From Budorcas taxicolor (Eukaryota > Chordata > Mammalia > Artiodactyla > Bovidae), in assembly GCF_023091745.1 (NCBI RefSeq), contig NC_068913.1:17068001-17132000 (forward strand): a stretch of 64,000 nucleotides of DNA. The letters run 5' to 3'. Below the pieces are notes generated by a model that saw only the letters and a program-made list of their open reading frames with translations, did not search any database and was not told the origin of the DNA. The stretch's first letter is position 1. Every line of letters starts with the position of its first letter. The position numbers and the translations under genes are program-made. This document shows, in pieces, positions 22,745-34,333 of the stretch.

Positions 22745-23262
22745 GCTGTGGAAATTATGCTGCCTATTAAACTAGGTGCCAGAATCTGCTAGCTGCCTAA
22801 GTCAATGCCAATATCCTCTTCCTTAGTAGGAGTATCGTAATTATTATGTGATCACATTGCTGCCCAGAATAAAGGACTATGTTTCTTAGCTTTCCTTGCA
22901 TGTAGGTTTGGCCAAAAGAGATGTAAGCAAAAATATGGGAAAGCTGCTTAAAGATAGTTGACACTGTAACAACCCCCACTCCTTTAAAAAAAAAAAATGG
23001 TTCTTGTTTGACCTTGATTTGGACACAATGGCTAAAGTGCCAGCAGCATCTTGGGCTGTGCGGGGCCTTGAGAACAGAGAGCATCTAGAACGGTAGAATA
23101 GGAAAGCAACGCGCTAACGTTCCTGGTGACCCACCGAAGTCACCAATCACCTCAGAGCTATCTACGTCTTTTATACGAGTGAGAAACTTCTACGTTGTCA
23201 ATCTCTGATTTTTTAAGTGATTTTCTGTTGTTTGATACAGCAAATCTGATCCTAATACATGA
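22745..23262 (+). mobile_element. Old LTR-like repeat
   Basis: ctttccttgcatgtaggttt, ccaaaagagatgtaagc, ccagcagcatcttggg and the end gatacagcaaatctgatcct follow a known old mammalian LTR-like repeat order. The segment near 30535-30690 shares its beginning. Class is inferred. Confidence 0.4.
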
Positions 23263-23284
23263 TCCCAGCACTCACTGATCGGCT

Positions 23285-23365
23285 ATGTCTTTTATATTTT
23301 ACCTCTTACACCTTTTACCTTTTATACCTTTGATATTTATCTTTTATAGTTTACCTTTTGTTTTT
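23285..23365 (+). repeat. Degenerate TTTTAYMT-type simple repeat
   Basis: Seven or so imperfect units around ttttatatt, ttttacctt and ttttatacc follow each other, giving a strand with almost no G. Confidence 0.6.
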
Positions 23366-24240
23366 GACATCTCAGAAGCTACCAACTGGAAAATCTCTCC
23401 TATTCTAAAGTGTACCTCTGTTCCCTGAATTTTTTTTTTTTCTTCATGTTAGTGGATCTCGGGTTTTTCTTTTCATGTTAGAGACCTTCATCTGATATCT
23501 ATTGATCCTTGCTTGCTGTTGACATTAAGATTTAGGCAATAATGGGACAAACTAACAACAGACGCCTCCTGATAAGATGCACTGAGAAAAGTCTCTTCCT
23601 TCTGTGATTTGCTGCCAGTAGAGTAGAGCCTGAATTTAGTCATAAGAAAACATTAGACAAACCAGAACTGAGTGACATTTTACAAAATAACTGAAGAGTA
23701 ATCTTAGATGTCAATACCATGAAACACAAAGGCTATGAAGTTGGTCATCACTGAAAGAGACAAAAAGAGACATGGCAACTGAATGCAATGTGACGGAAAT
23801 TTCTATTGCTAACAGGGACATTTTTTTAATTGGCAAAATCTGAATAAGATCAACAACCAGATAATAGTATTATGTCAATGTTAACTTTCTGATTTTTAAT
23901 CAATTTCCTGTTTGTATAAGAATATTTTAAGGAAATACACACTATAGTATTTAATATTCTAAGGAAATATACATTAATGGAAATACACCTTAAAAATGAT
24001 GCCTTGTTCTTTAAAATGAGGCATCATGTCTGACTAATTGAACAGTTCAGAGAAAAAACAAAATGTTTGTATGTCTATCTACCTATCTATTTGTCAAGAA
24101 AAGAGAAAGTAAAAAGTAAACATAGTAACATATTAATACTACAGGAAAGTGGGTATAATGTATATGAGAATTCTTTCCTCTAACTTTTCTGTAAATCTAA
24201 AATTATGCCGAAGTAAAAAATTTTTTTTAATTATAGATGG
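23366..24240. other. Non-repetitive AT-rich interval
   Basis: No gene recognised. A small perfect inverted repeat (atgatgcct at 23996-24004, aggcatcat at 24019-24027) and a twice-occurring taaggaaata motif near 23929 and 23961 are the only structures seen. Confidence 0.4.
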
Positions 24241-24295
24241 GCTAGTTAATGGGAGGTAAAGTTTGTGCAGGCACGAAGCCAGCTGTAATTGTATT

Positions 24296-24492
24296 CGTGC
24301 TAATTCACTTCAGTCGTGTTCGACTCCTGGTGACCCCATGAACTGTAGCCTGCCAGGTGCCTCTGTCCATGGAATTCTCCAGGCAAGAATACTGGAGTGG
24401 GCTGCTACACTCTCCTCCAGGAGATCTTCCCAAACAAGGGATAGAACCCATGTCTCCTGTACTGCAGGCAGATTCTTTACCTACTGAGTCCT
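24296..24492 (-). mobile_element. Bov-tA SINE
   Basis: Reverse-oriented Bov-A body then head. The last bases of the tRNA-like head are replaced (ctgagtcctgtaac), so the 5' terminus is slightly shortened. Confidence 0.88.
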
Positions 24493-25794
24493 GTAACTCT
24501 AGGAACATTTAAATGCCAGAATAAGGAGGCATTTATCCTGGGAATGTTTTCTAGTCATCTGCCCTAGTTTTTCCTAGGCAGTTTATTAAGACTATGTGAA
24601 CCCTCCAATTTTTCACTTGGGGTTAATGGCTGTCTACAGACCCTTTCAGTCCAATTTCTCAGTCCTATCCCCTATTGTTATCTGTTATGTCAAAGTCTAG
24701 AGCCTGTCTGGGCTTCTTCCAGATGGGCAGCACCCTAGCGTGTTCTAGGCTATGGCCTCCTCTACTCAGCCTCATCAATCAACACTCATTAACCCATTTT
24801 ACGTTTTCCAGAAATTTCTTGAAATCTCTTATCTACCAACAACTCCCCCCACTCCATTTCTTTCATTGTGCTATTTTTGTTTTCATTTTTTAATATATTT
24901 TTCTTCCTAGGCATGTGCTTCTTCAGCCATCTCAAACCAGAATTCTTTGGATAATTTAATGTTAATTTTAATCTAAAACTTATTACTCAGGGAACACCCT
25001 GGGGATGCGGGATGGGGAGGAATATCTGGCGATCTCCTTTAGGTTTTCCACATCTGATATTGTTATAAGCTTTCTCCGGTCACTACAGATCATGCTGAAC
25101 TCTCAGCCCTAGGCATTTGTCATACTATTTACTTGGTAATTTAGTCAAGTTACATTATTTAATTATTTCATGTGAATTGTCTTCTATAACGTCATCTTAT
25201 GGATTTAGGTTTGCTAAGACCAAATACAATTTATTCCTTTCTACATACTTTGAGTGAAATAAGGATATGCCCAGAAGAACAGGGAAACCACCACATCACA
25301 TGCAATCTCTCCACCTCCCAGTTGTGGCAGACTGGACCAGGTTATCAGCTCATCACAACAAGCAGCCAATCCACTGATTGATCAGAGACTTGAACAGATG
25401 ACCTGGACCAATCAGATTCCCTCCATCATGAATTCAAACCATAAAACACAGAAGCTGTTGCTAGGCCATGGTGAGTACCAGACTGACGAAGCCATGCCAG
25501 CTCAGTGACTGAGGCAGCCATTTGCAAAAATGATGAGTAAGAAAATTAGAGATGAAAATGAGACAGATATGGAGAAGCTGAGACTAGGTGAGAGAGAATG
25601 TACCTGTTTTAAACAACTTTCTAGTTTATGTGAAGCCCATTTGTACAGAATTCTGTAACACTGTATATTTCTATAACTTACAGAAATATCTGTAACATTG
25701 ACTTACATCTTTCTTTCTAATAAGGAAGCTTGTTTGAGTGGGAATCTCTTGTAACTAGAAAAGTAAAAAGTGTGAATTTCCTGGTTTTGTTTTT
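24493..25794. other. Non-repetitive interval
   Basis: 1.3 kb without a confident repeat or exon. Confidence 0.45.
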
Positions 25795-25802
25795 TTAAAA
25801 TA

Positions 25803-26548
25803 CGGTTGTTCAATTGCTCAGTCATGTCTGATTCTTTGTGACCCCATAGACTGCAGCACACCAGGCTTCCCTGTCCTTCACTACCTCCCAGAGTTTGCTC
25901 AAATTCATGTCCATTAGCTCGGTGATGACATCCAACCATCTCATCCTCTGTCACCCACTTCTCCTGCCATCAATCTTTCTCAGCATCAGGGTCTTTTCCA
26001 GTGAGTTGGCTCTTCGCATCAGGTAGCCAAAGTAATGGAGCTTCAGCCTCAGCATCAGTCCTTCCAGTGAATATTCAGGATTGATTTCCTTCAGGATTAG
26101 CTGGTATGATCTCCTTGCAGTCCAAGGGACTCTCAAGAGTCTTCTCTAGCACCACAGTTTGAAAGCATCAATTCTTCAGTGCTCAGCCTTCTTTATGGTC
26201 CAACTCTCTCATCCATACGTGACTACTGGAAAAATTATCTTTGACTAGATGGACTTTTGTTGGAAAAGTGAAGTCTCTGCTTTCTAATATGCTTTCTAGG
26301 TTGCTATAGCTTGTCTTCCAAGGAGCAAGCACCTTTTAATTTCATGGCTGCAGTCACCATCCACAGTGATTTGGAGCCCAGGAAAATAATGTCTGTCATT
26401 GCTTCCCCATCTATTTTCCATGAAGTGATGGGACTGGATGCCGTGCTCTCAGTTTTTTGAATGCTGAGTTTTAAGCCAGCTTTTTCACTTTCCTCTTTAA
26501 TCAAGAGGCTCTTTAGTTCCTCCTCTCTTTCTGCCATTAGCGTGGGGG
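25803..26548 (-). mobile_element. BovB LINE, 5'-truncated
   Basis: Minus-strand copy covering the post-RT region. Translation on the minus strand gives MAEREEELKSLLIK and SWKIDGEA segments of BovB. TTAAAATA at 25795-25802 and 26549-26556 is the target duplication. Confidence 0.93.
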
Positions 26549-26773
26549 TTAAAATATAAAGAACAAGGCTATTGTTGACTGGAAAAAAAATGCACACCTA
26601 AAAGTTGGGAGCTATATTTTATCTGGCCGACAAAACTGAGAACTTAAGACCAGAAGTATCCTCTCAGATGGCTCTGACCGACTGCTCCCAAGAGGTAAGG
26701 GAGAAGCCAGGATATATAGGAGTTTTGCAATAGTCTGAACATCAAAAGATTACTGTTAATTAAAGAAAAACAG

Positions 26774-26890
26774 AGACTTCCCTGGTGATCTAGAGGTTAA
26801 GACTCCACACTTTCACTGCTGGGGGTGTGGGTTAGAACCCCGGTCAGGGAATTAAGATCCTGCATGCTGCAAGGCAAGGTCAAAAAAAAA
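26774..26890 (+). mobile_element. CHR-type SINE, short form
   Basis: acttccctggtgatctagag head, ggttagaaccccgg B-box region, A-rich tail. taaagaaaa at 26761-26769 and 26891-26899 flanks it. It lies inside copy A of the unassigned repeat. Confidence 0.88.
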
Positions 26891-27048
26891 TAAAGAAAAC
26901 TAGGTATCTCAAGTTAATGAATTTAGTGTTTTTCTGTGTATAGGAAGATGCGAGAGTATGGGCTCACTGAAGTCATTCCTTTGATGTGCACCTTAACTAT
27001 CTAGCGCTAGTAGCCTGCTTTTCTCTATTCTGAATCCCTCAGGGCACA

Positions 27049-28022
27049 TGCCTCTTAAGAAACCTGTATGTAGGTCAGGAAGCAACAGTTAGAACTGGAC
27101 ATGGAACAACAGGACTGGTTCCAAATAGGAAAAGGAGTACGTCAAGGCTGTATACTGTCACCCTGCTTATTTAACTTATATGCAGAGTACATCATGATAA
27201 ATGCCAGGCTGGAGGAAGCACAAGCTGGAATTGAGACTGCCGGGAGAAATATCAATAACCTCAGATATGCAGATGACACCACCCTTATGGCAGAAAGTGA
27301 AGAGGAACTAAAAAGCCTCTTGATGAAAGAAAAGAGGAAAGTGAAAAAGTTGGCTTAAAGCTCAACATTCAGAAAACGAAGATCATGGCATCCAGTCCCA
27401 TCACTTCATGGGAAATAGATGGGGAAACAGTGGAAACAGTGGCTGACTTTATTATTTTGGGCTCCAAAATCACTGCAGATGGTGATTGCAGCCATGAAAT
27501 AAAAAGACGCTGGCTCCTTGGAAGAAAAATTATGACCAACCTAGATAGCATATTAAAAAGCAGAGATATTACTTTGTCAACAAAGGTCCGTCTAGTCAAG
27601 GCTACGGTTTTTCCAATGTGAGAGTTGGGCTGTAAAGAAAGCTGAGCGCCTAAGAACTGATGCGTTTGAACTGTGGTGTTGGAGAAGACTCTTGAGAGTC
27701 CCTTGGACTGCAAGGAGATCCAACCAGTCCATCCTAAAGGAGCTCAGTCCTGGGTGTTCATTGGAAGGACTGATGTTGAAGCTGAAACTCCAATACTTTG
27801 ACCACCTCATGCAAAGAGCTGACTCGTTGCTGACTCCCGATGCTGGGAAAGATTGAGGGCCGGAGGAGAAGGGGACAACAGAGGGTGAGATGGTTGGATG
27901 GCATCACCAACTCAATGGACATGGGTTTGGGTGGACTCCGGGAGTTGGTGATGGACAGGGAGGCCTGGCGTGCTGCGGTTTATGGGGTCCCAAAGAGTCG
28001 GACACGACTGAACTGAACTGAA
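27049..28022 (+). mobile_element. BovB LINE, 5'-truncated
   Basis: Starts in the RT just before the NLYVGQEATVR segment, keeps an intact YADD box (27266-27277) and ends in ACTGA repeats. One reading frame (27101-27358) holds the RGCILSPCLFNLYAEYI and LRYADDTTLMAESEEELKS blocks; frames break after it. It is inserted in the unassigned repeat, whose sequence resumes right after 28022. Confidence 0.93.
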
Positions 28023-28092
28023 CTGACAGTGATAGCTGGTTTGTTGGTTGCAACATCCTTTATTTACTGATATGGCAGGCAATATTTTTTAA

Positions 28093-29289
28093 ATCATATT
28101 ATACATAAAAATTTACGTCTCAATCAGTACACAAATTAAAATTTCAGAGAATTAGACGCTTTATTTTTAAAAATCCTGATAGAATGTAGCATCTTCCTCA
28201 TTAATCTTTGACAATCTAATTTCACCACTGTAGTAAAAATTTCTTCTGGGGAAACCCAGTTTAGCTGTTTCAAAAGTCAGTTAAGTTTCCATTGTAAGCT
28301 CTCCTGTAAGAGGCCTTGCCAAAAACTTATTAAGGAAACCCAGTGCTTTCTCTGCTCCCTTCATCTGCCCGTCTTCATCTTTCTTCAGAGGCAGCAGGAG
28401 AAAGACCCAGTACCTTCAATATGTTCCCATATCTGCTTTGTGAAATTATTATCTTACTTCTAAGATAATTATCTTATCTTCTTATCATCTTATTAACAGA
28501 AGTACCTTATCTTCTATTATCTTACTCTATATGTATCTGATCTTTGAAGCTAGAGTTTATTCTTGTTTTTATATCACATGGATCAGATATATCATGGGCT
28601 TTTGAAAAAAAAAAAGTATATAGTTACAGGAATACCCATTCAGAATGAAATTACTTCACACACTTAAATCCAATTTCATGACAGTTCTGCAAAGTGAGTT
28701 CCCAAGTGCAGGGACCATGTCTTTTGATTCCTTTCTACATTTCCCCCCAAAAAAAAAAAGAAAAAAAAAAAAAAGATTTAGAGCTGTGTAATCTTCAGTT
28801 AGGCAATAAATGTTAGTTGAATTGAATCATTTCAATTATGAAAAGAAAATTTTATTAAACCTTTGTGCCAAGTTTCAAGATGAAAATACATTTAAAGCAA
28901 AGTTAGGAAATGACACTAAAATTTTGAGTTGCAGAAGTCAGCAATTAAGAGTAATGTTCCAAAATAAGCACTGCCCATCTCCTGTGAATAAGCAGTTTAT
29001 TTTGGCAATGGCAGAAGCTTGCCTTGGGTGGATACACAATGATCCCATGCCACTGCTGCTCTCTTCAAGACCAGTTAGAGAGTTATTTCTCAGGCAGCGA
29101 TATAACTGATTGCTAAAGCTAAAACAAATCTGTTCCATATTATTCTCAAACACCATTTTTTTCTACTTTAAAATAGTTTATGCTCATTAAAAAAAATTTT
29201 GACAAGTATGACAAAGTTGGAAAAATAATTATCCAGAGCTCCATCATCTATACAGATCCACACTTTTTTTTCATGTGTAATGCAAAGAA
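28093..29289. other. Non-repetitive interval with simple repeats
   Basis: Contains a degenerate TTATCT-type simple repeat at about 28441-28540 and an A-rich run at 28749-28776. The 99-codon frame at 28810-29109 has no recognisable domain. Confidence 0.45.
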
Positions 29290-29800
29290 TTTTATTATAT
29301 CTCTTATTTTCTCCGTTTTACTGAGATATAATTATCATAGAGTACTGTATAAGTCTAAGGCATACAGCATAATGATTTGACCTACATACATCATGAAATG
29401 ATGACTACAATAAGTTTAGTGAACATCCATTATCTCATATAGATGCAAAAGAAGAAAAAAACTTTTTTAATTTTCCTTGTGATGAGAACTCAAGATTTAC
29501 TCTCTTAACAACTTCTGTATATAACACCGGCTTCCCTGGTGGCTCGGACAGTAAAGAATCTGCCTGTAATGCAGGAGACAAGGGATCAGTCCCTGGGCTG
29601 GGAAGATCCCCTTGAGAAGGGAATGGCAACCCACTCCAGTATTCTTGCCAGGAGAATCCCATGGATAGAGGAGCCTGGTGGGCTACAGTCCATGGGGTCA
29701 CAAAGAGTTAGACATGACTGAACCTGGGGTTTACTCCCTTAACAACTTTTGTGTATAACACACAGTAATATTAATTACATTTATCATCTAATATATTACC
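29290..29800. mobile_element. Old L1 3' UTR, split by a SINE
   Basis: ttactgagatataattatca, ataatgatttgacctacata and the block tttactctcttaacaacttc follow a known old L1 3' region. The alignment is resumed after the Bov-tA at 29528-29729 by agtaatattaattac. Confidence 0.5.
29528..29729 (+). mobile_element. Bov-tA SINE with a 32-bp target duplication
   Basis: Complete head and Bov-A body, ending gacatgactgaacct. The 32 bp before it (29496-29527) recur right after it (29730-29761) with 29 of 32 identities, which is long for an L1/BovB-type target duplication. Confidence 0.93.
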
Positions 29801-30059
29801 AAACAGATCCACTCCTAACATATTCCTCTTGCTACTTTCTTCTGAAAGACCAAAAAACCATGTATGTTAATTGCTTTTTGCATAGAATAATAAGCTAATC
29901 TGTATAAAATGAGTTATTTATGATCTAAGTGATAATATACCAGTTATCTGTGAGTTCTCCCAGACTTTCTTTTGTGCTCTAAGTAGTTCTGCTGAAGGAA
30001 ACACATTACCCCCAGTCACAGTGTGTCTGGGTACATCTATGTTGGATAAGCAGGAGGAA

Positions 30060-30260
30060 ACATCTGAATTTCACTGTGCCTAGGAACCATCTGTAGGTCT
30101 TTTTAAAATGCAGAATCAGAATTTTATTTTTAATTTAAGTGTAGTTGATTTACAGTGTTGTACCCAACTCTGCTGTACAGCGAAGTGTAGAGTCAGCATT
30201 GTAAACAAGCTTCCAGGTGATTAGCAGAAGATGCTAATTCATGGACACACTTTTAGCAGC
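30060..30260. mobile_element. Old hAT-type (MER20-like) relic, split by L1
   Basis: ggaaccatctgtaggtcttt and tttaaaatgcagaatcag on the left, and cttccaggtgatt on the right, follow a hAT-Charlie element. An L1 tail interrupts it. Confidence 0.5.
30120..30188 (-). mobile_element. L1 3' tail fragment, 69 bp
   Basis: tttaagtgtagttgatttac is the complement of a mammalian L1 3' end. agaatcag (30112-30119) and agagtcag (30189-30196) flank it. Confidence 0.6.
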
Positions 30261-30534
30261 AAGATCCTAATACAACCTGGGACATAAGAGAACTGATGGA
30301 AGAAGAAATTTTTGCCTTCACACATCTATCCACCATTAAGCCATTGCCACATCCCCGATCCATTTCTGGGAAAACATGGGACTATTTCTCATACCTGGAA
30401 AGTTTCCCGTAGGCTGAGGGTGGAGTACGGACTTTTATTGCCATGCAACTTAAAATATTGAGCAACCATTGTGAATCCTCAGCACTAGAAGCCTTGCAGA
30501 GTTCACAAAGTATCTACTCATCTCTTTTCCTTTG

Positions 30535-30690
30535 GTAGTAACATATATGATATCTGGGCACAGGGCCTCCTAGAAAAAGGCTATTCTTCTCAGCCTCCCT
30601 TGCAGCTGAATGTGACCACATTACCAACTTCCAGCCAGTGGAATCTAAACAGAAGGGTGTGTAATCCATGGTTTGAGAATGGCAACAAAT
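30535..30690. mobile_element. Old interspersed repeat fragment
   Basis: cttctcagcctcccttgcag and ccagccagtggaatctaaac recall the start of the repeat at 22745-23262. Class not settled. Confidence 0.35.
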
Positions 30691-30917
30691 CAAATGAAAT
30701 TAAAAGATTTTATTTGTTCTAGTTATGATAAACTATAGCCCAGTTACAGTCAACTAAAAATTTAAAGTAAAGTGCATACTCCAAGGTTGTTGCTAATGTT
30801 CCAACCGAAAGACCCATATCCTGGAAGTGACTACTCCAGGTGTTTCTGTCATCTAAATCTGGATCAACACCAGATTCTCTGGTAATGTTCTCCATGAATT
30901 TCAGAAATGGGGTTTTC

Positions 30918-32038
30918 ACTTCAGTTGGGTCGCTCAGCCGTGTCCAACTCTTTGCAACCCCATGGACTACAGCACACACCAGGCTTCCCTGTCCATCACC
31001 AACTCCCGGAACTTGCTCAAACTCATGTCCATCCAGTCAGTGATACCATCCAATCATCTCATCCTTTGTTGTCCCCTTCTCCTCCTGCCTTCAATCTTTC
31101 CCAGAATCAGGGTCTTTTCCAATGAGTCAGTTCTTCGCATCAGGTGGCCAGAGTATTGGAACGTCAGCTTCCAATGATATTCAGGACCGATTTCCTTTAA
31201 GATTGACTAGTTTGATCTCCTTGCAGTCCAAGGGACTCTCAAGTCTTCTCCAACACCACAGTTCAAAAGAATCAATTCTTCAGCGCTAAGCTTTCTTTAT
31301 GGTCCAACTCTCACATCCATATTTAACCACTGGAAAAACCATACTTTGACTAGATGGACCTTAGTGGGCAAAGGAATGTTTCTGCCTTTTAGTATGCTGT
31401 CTAGGTTTGCTATAGCTTTTCTTCCAAGGATCTTTTAATTTCATGGCTGCAGTCACCATCTGCAGTGATTTTGGAGGCCAAGAAAATAAAGTCTGTAACT
31501 GTTTCCATTGTTTCCCCATCTATTTGCCATGCAGTGATGGAACTAGATGCCATGATCCTCGTTTTCTGAATGTTGAGCTTTAAGCCAGCTTTTTCACTTA
31601 CTTCCTCTTTCACCTTCATCAAGAGGCTCTTTAGTTCCTCTTCACTTTCTGCCATAAGGGTGGTGTCATCTGCATATCTGAGGTTATTGATATTTCTCCT
31701 GACAATGTTGATTCCAGCTTGTGCTTCATCCAGTCCAGCATTTTGCATGATGTTCTCTGCATATAAATTAAATAAGCAGAGTGACAATACACAGCTTTGA
31801 TATACTCCTTTCCCAATTTGGAACCAGTCCCTTGTTCCATGTCCGGTTCTAACTATTGCTTCTTGACCTGTATACAGGTTTCTTTGGAAGCAGGTAAGGA
31901 GGTCTGATATTCCTATCTCTTGAAGAATTTTCTGCAGTTTGTTGTGATCCACACAGTCAAAGGCTTTGGTATAGTCAATAAAAGCAGAAGTAGATGTTTT
32001 TCTGGAACTCTCTTGCTTTTTCTATGATCCAACAGATA
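30918..32038 (-). mobile_element. BovB LINE, 5'-truncated
   Basis: Minus-strand copy running from the 3' end at 30918 to the RT just upstream of the AKAFDCVDH block near 32038. It lies 3'-out and 5'-in relative to the next BovB, forming a divergent pair. Confidence 0.93.
31410..31952 (-). pseudogene. BovB reverse transcriptase core remnant
   Basis: The longest uninterrupted RT stretch in the window, about 180 residues with no stop. It begins just after the first catalytic block (DHNKLQKIL), passes TRDWFQIGKG and CLFNLYAENI, then has the second catalytic block LRYADD (codons at 31665-31676 in complement). It continues through NIQKTRIMASSSITAWQIDG to ADGDCSHEIKRS. The first Asp block and the endonuclease are outside the open part, so it is a fragment that cannot work alone. 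Its context is an intergenic LINE insertion. Confidence 0.85.
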
Positions 32039-32270
32039 CCAGCAATTTAAAAATCTACTAACCAGTATACTGAATGCCAGAAAGGAACTCTCATTGGTTA
32101 ACATAAAGATACTTAAAATACCAGCTTGGTCTCTAAAATCTTTTACAGACCTTCCACACCCTTGTACGAATACAGTAAAAGAATGCAATGTTTGAACCTT
32201 TAGAAATGGTGCCTAAGGCTTGATTTCCAAACAAGGTCAGGTTTTTGGTTTTAAAACTGTCTGATATCAG

Positions 32271-34201
32271 TGGCTGCATGGGTGCAGGAGGGCTGAGAGG
32301 AGCTACTCCACTTTCAAGGTCAGGAGCAGCGGCTGCGCTTTGCTGGAGCAGCGGTGAAGAGATACCCGATGTCCAAGGTAAGAGAATCCCAAGTAAGACG
32401 GTAGGTGTTGCCAGAGGGCATCAGAGGGCAGACACACTGAAACCATAATCACAGAAAACTAGTCAGTCTAATCACACGGACCACAGCCTTGTCTAACTCA
32501 ATGAAACTAAGCCATGCCGTGTGGGGCCACCCAAGATGGGCGGGTCATGGTGGAGAGGTCTGACAGAATGTGGTCCACTGGAGAAGAGAATGGCAAACCA
32601 CTTCAGTATTCTTGCCTTGAGAACCCCATGATCAGTATGAAAAGGCAAAATGATAGGATACTGAAAGAGGAACTCCCCAGGTCAGTACGTACCCAATATG
32701 TTACTGGAGATCAGTGGAGAAATAACTCCAGAAAGAATGAAGGGATGGAGCCAAAGCAAAAACAATACCCAGTTGTGGATGTGACTGGTGATAGAAGCAA
32801 GGTCCAATGCTGTAAAGAGCAATATTGCATAGGAACCTGGAATGTTAGGTCCATGAATCAAGGCAAATTGGAAGTGGTCAAATAGGAGATGGCAAGAGTG
32901 AATGTTGACATTCTAGGAATCAGCGAACTAAAATGGACTGGAATGGGTGAATTTAACTCATATGACCATTATATCTACTACTGTGGGCAGGAATCCCTTA
33001 GAAGAAATGGAGTAGCCATCATGGTCAACAAAAGAGTCCGAAATGCAGTACTTGGATGCAATCTCAAAAACGACAGAATGATCTCTGTTCGTTTCCAAGG
33101 CAAACCATTCAATATCACAGTAATCCAAGTCTATGCCCCAACCAGTAACGCTGAAGAAGCTGAAGTTGAACAGTTCTATGAAGACCTACAAGACCTTTTA
33201 GAACTAACACCCAAAATAGATGTCCTTTTCATTATAGGGGACTGGAGTGCAAAAGTAGGACGTCAAGAAACACCTGGGTTAACAGGCAAATTTGGCCTTG
33301 GAGTACAGAATGAAGCAGGGCAAAGGCTAATAGAGTTTTGCCAAGAGAACGCACTGGTCATAGCAAACACCCTCTTCCAACAACACAAGAGAAGACTCTA
33401 CACATGGACATCACCAGACGGTCAACACCGAAATCAGATTGATTATATTCTTTGCAGTCAAAAATGGAGAAGCTCTATACAGTCAGCAAAAAACAAGACC
33501 AGGAGCCGACTGTGACTCAGATCATGAACTCCTTATTGCCAAATTCAGACTTAAATTGAAGAAACTAGGGAAAACCACTAGCAATAGATGGGGAAACAGT
33601 GGAAACAGAGTCAGACTTTATTTTGGGGGGCTCCAAAATCACTGCAGATGGTGACTGCAGCCATGAAATTAAAAGACACTTACTCCTTGGAAGGAAAGTT
33701 ATGACCAACCTAGATAGCATATTGAAAAGCAGAGACATTACTTTGCCAACAAAGATCTGTCTAGTCAAGGCTTTTTCCAGTGGTCATGTATGGATGTGAG
33801 AGTCGGACTGTGAAGAAAGCTGAGCGCTGAAGAATTGATGCTTTTGAACTGTGGTGTTGAAGACTCTTGAGAGCCCCTTGGACTGCAAGGAGATCCAACC
33901 AGTCCATCCTAAAGGAGCTCAGTCCTGGGTGTTCATTGGAAGGACTGGTGCTGAAGCTGAAACTCCAGTACTTTGGCCACCTCATGCAAAGAGCTGACTT
34001 ATTGGAAAAGACTCTGATGCTGGGAGGGATTGGGGGCAGGAGGAGAAGGGGATGACAGAGAATGAGATGGCTGGATGGCATCACTGACTCAATGGATGTG
34101 AGTCTGAGTGAACTCCGGGAGTTGGTGATGGACAGGGAGGCCTGGCGTGCTGCGATTCATGGGGTCGCAAAGAGTCGGACAGGACCAAGGGACTGAACTG
34201 A
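32271..34201 (+). mobile_element. BovB LINE with 5' region, endonuclease and internal RT deletion
   Basis: This copy keeps a BovB-like 5' UTR (from about 32271), the apurinic-type endonuclease region, then jumps at about 33580/33581 straight into post-RT sequence (caatagatggggaaacagtg) and continues to the 3' end. An exact 10-bp target duplication ctgatatcag is at 32261-32270 and 34202-34211. The internally deleted form is therefore bounded as one insertion, though the deletion could be older or younger than the insertion. About 1.5 kb of the standard element is absent, including the whole RT. Confidence 0.92.
32514..33654 (+). pseudogene. BovB apurinic-type endonuclease remnant
   Basis: N-terminal endonuclease of BovB, which nicks target DNA. 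In order: GTWNVRS (about 32835), ISELKW with the catalytic Glu (about 32920), VQVYAPTS-like QVYAPTS (about 33130), GDWS at codon 120 of the 32889 frame (33237-33248), RNQIDYILCS (about 33430), then SDHELLIAKF in a shifted frame near 33515. Three defects are visible: a TAG at 32883-32885, Ser where the Asp-x-Asn motif expects Asn, and a frameshift at a six-A run (33488-33493). Because downstream RT is deleted, no functional protein is expected. Confidence 0.88.
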
Positions 34202-34333
34202 CTGATATCAGCTATCTAGACCACATTCCTGCTTTGGAATGGTGTCCTGCTTGCCTTGATTGAATTCTCCACTATGGTAGTGACTGGAGATTAGAGGAGA
34301 TATGAGTAGAGATTTAGTTGAATTGACTGTGCT

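Larger units (their letters stand above)
26574..28092 (+). mobile_element. Unassigned ruminant repeat, copy A, with nested insertions
   Basis: Pieces 26574-26770, 26891-27048 and 28023-28092 align in order with the complement of 36998-37567. Shared stretches include tactgttaattaaagaaaa, ttagtgtttttctgtgtat and atggcaggcaatattttt. A TATA-like ggatatataggag and the length suggest an LTR, but neither termini nor class could be fixed. Strand is arbitrary, defined by this copy. Confidence 0.6.
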
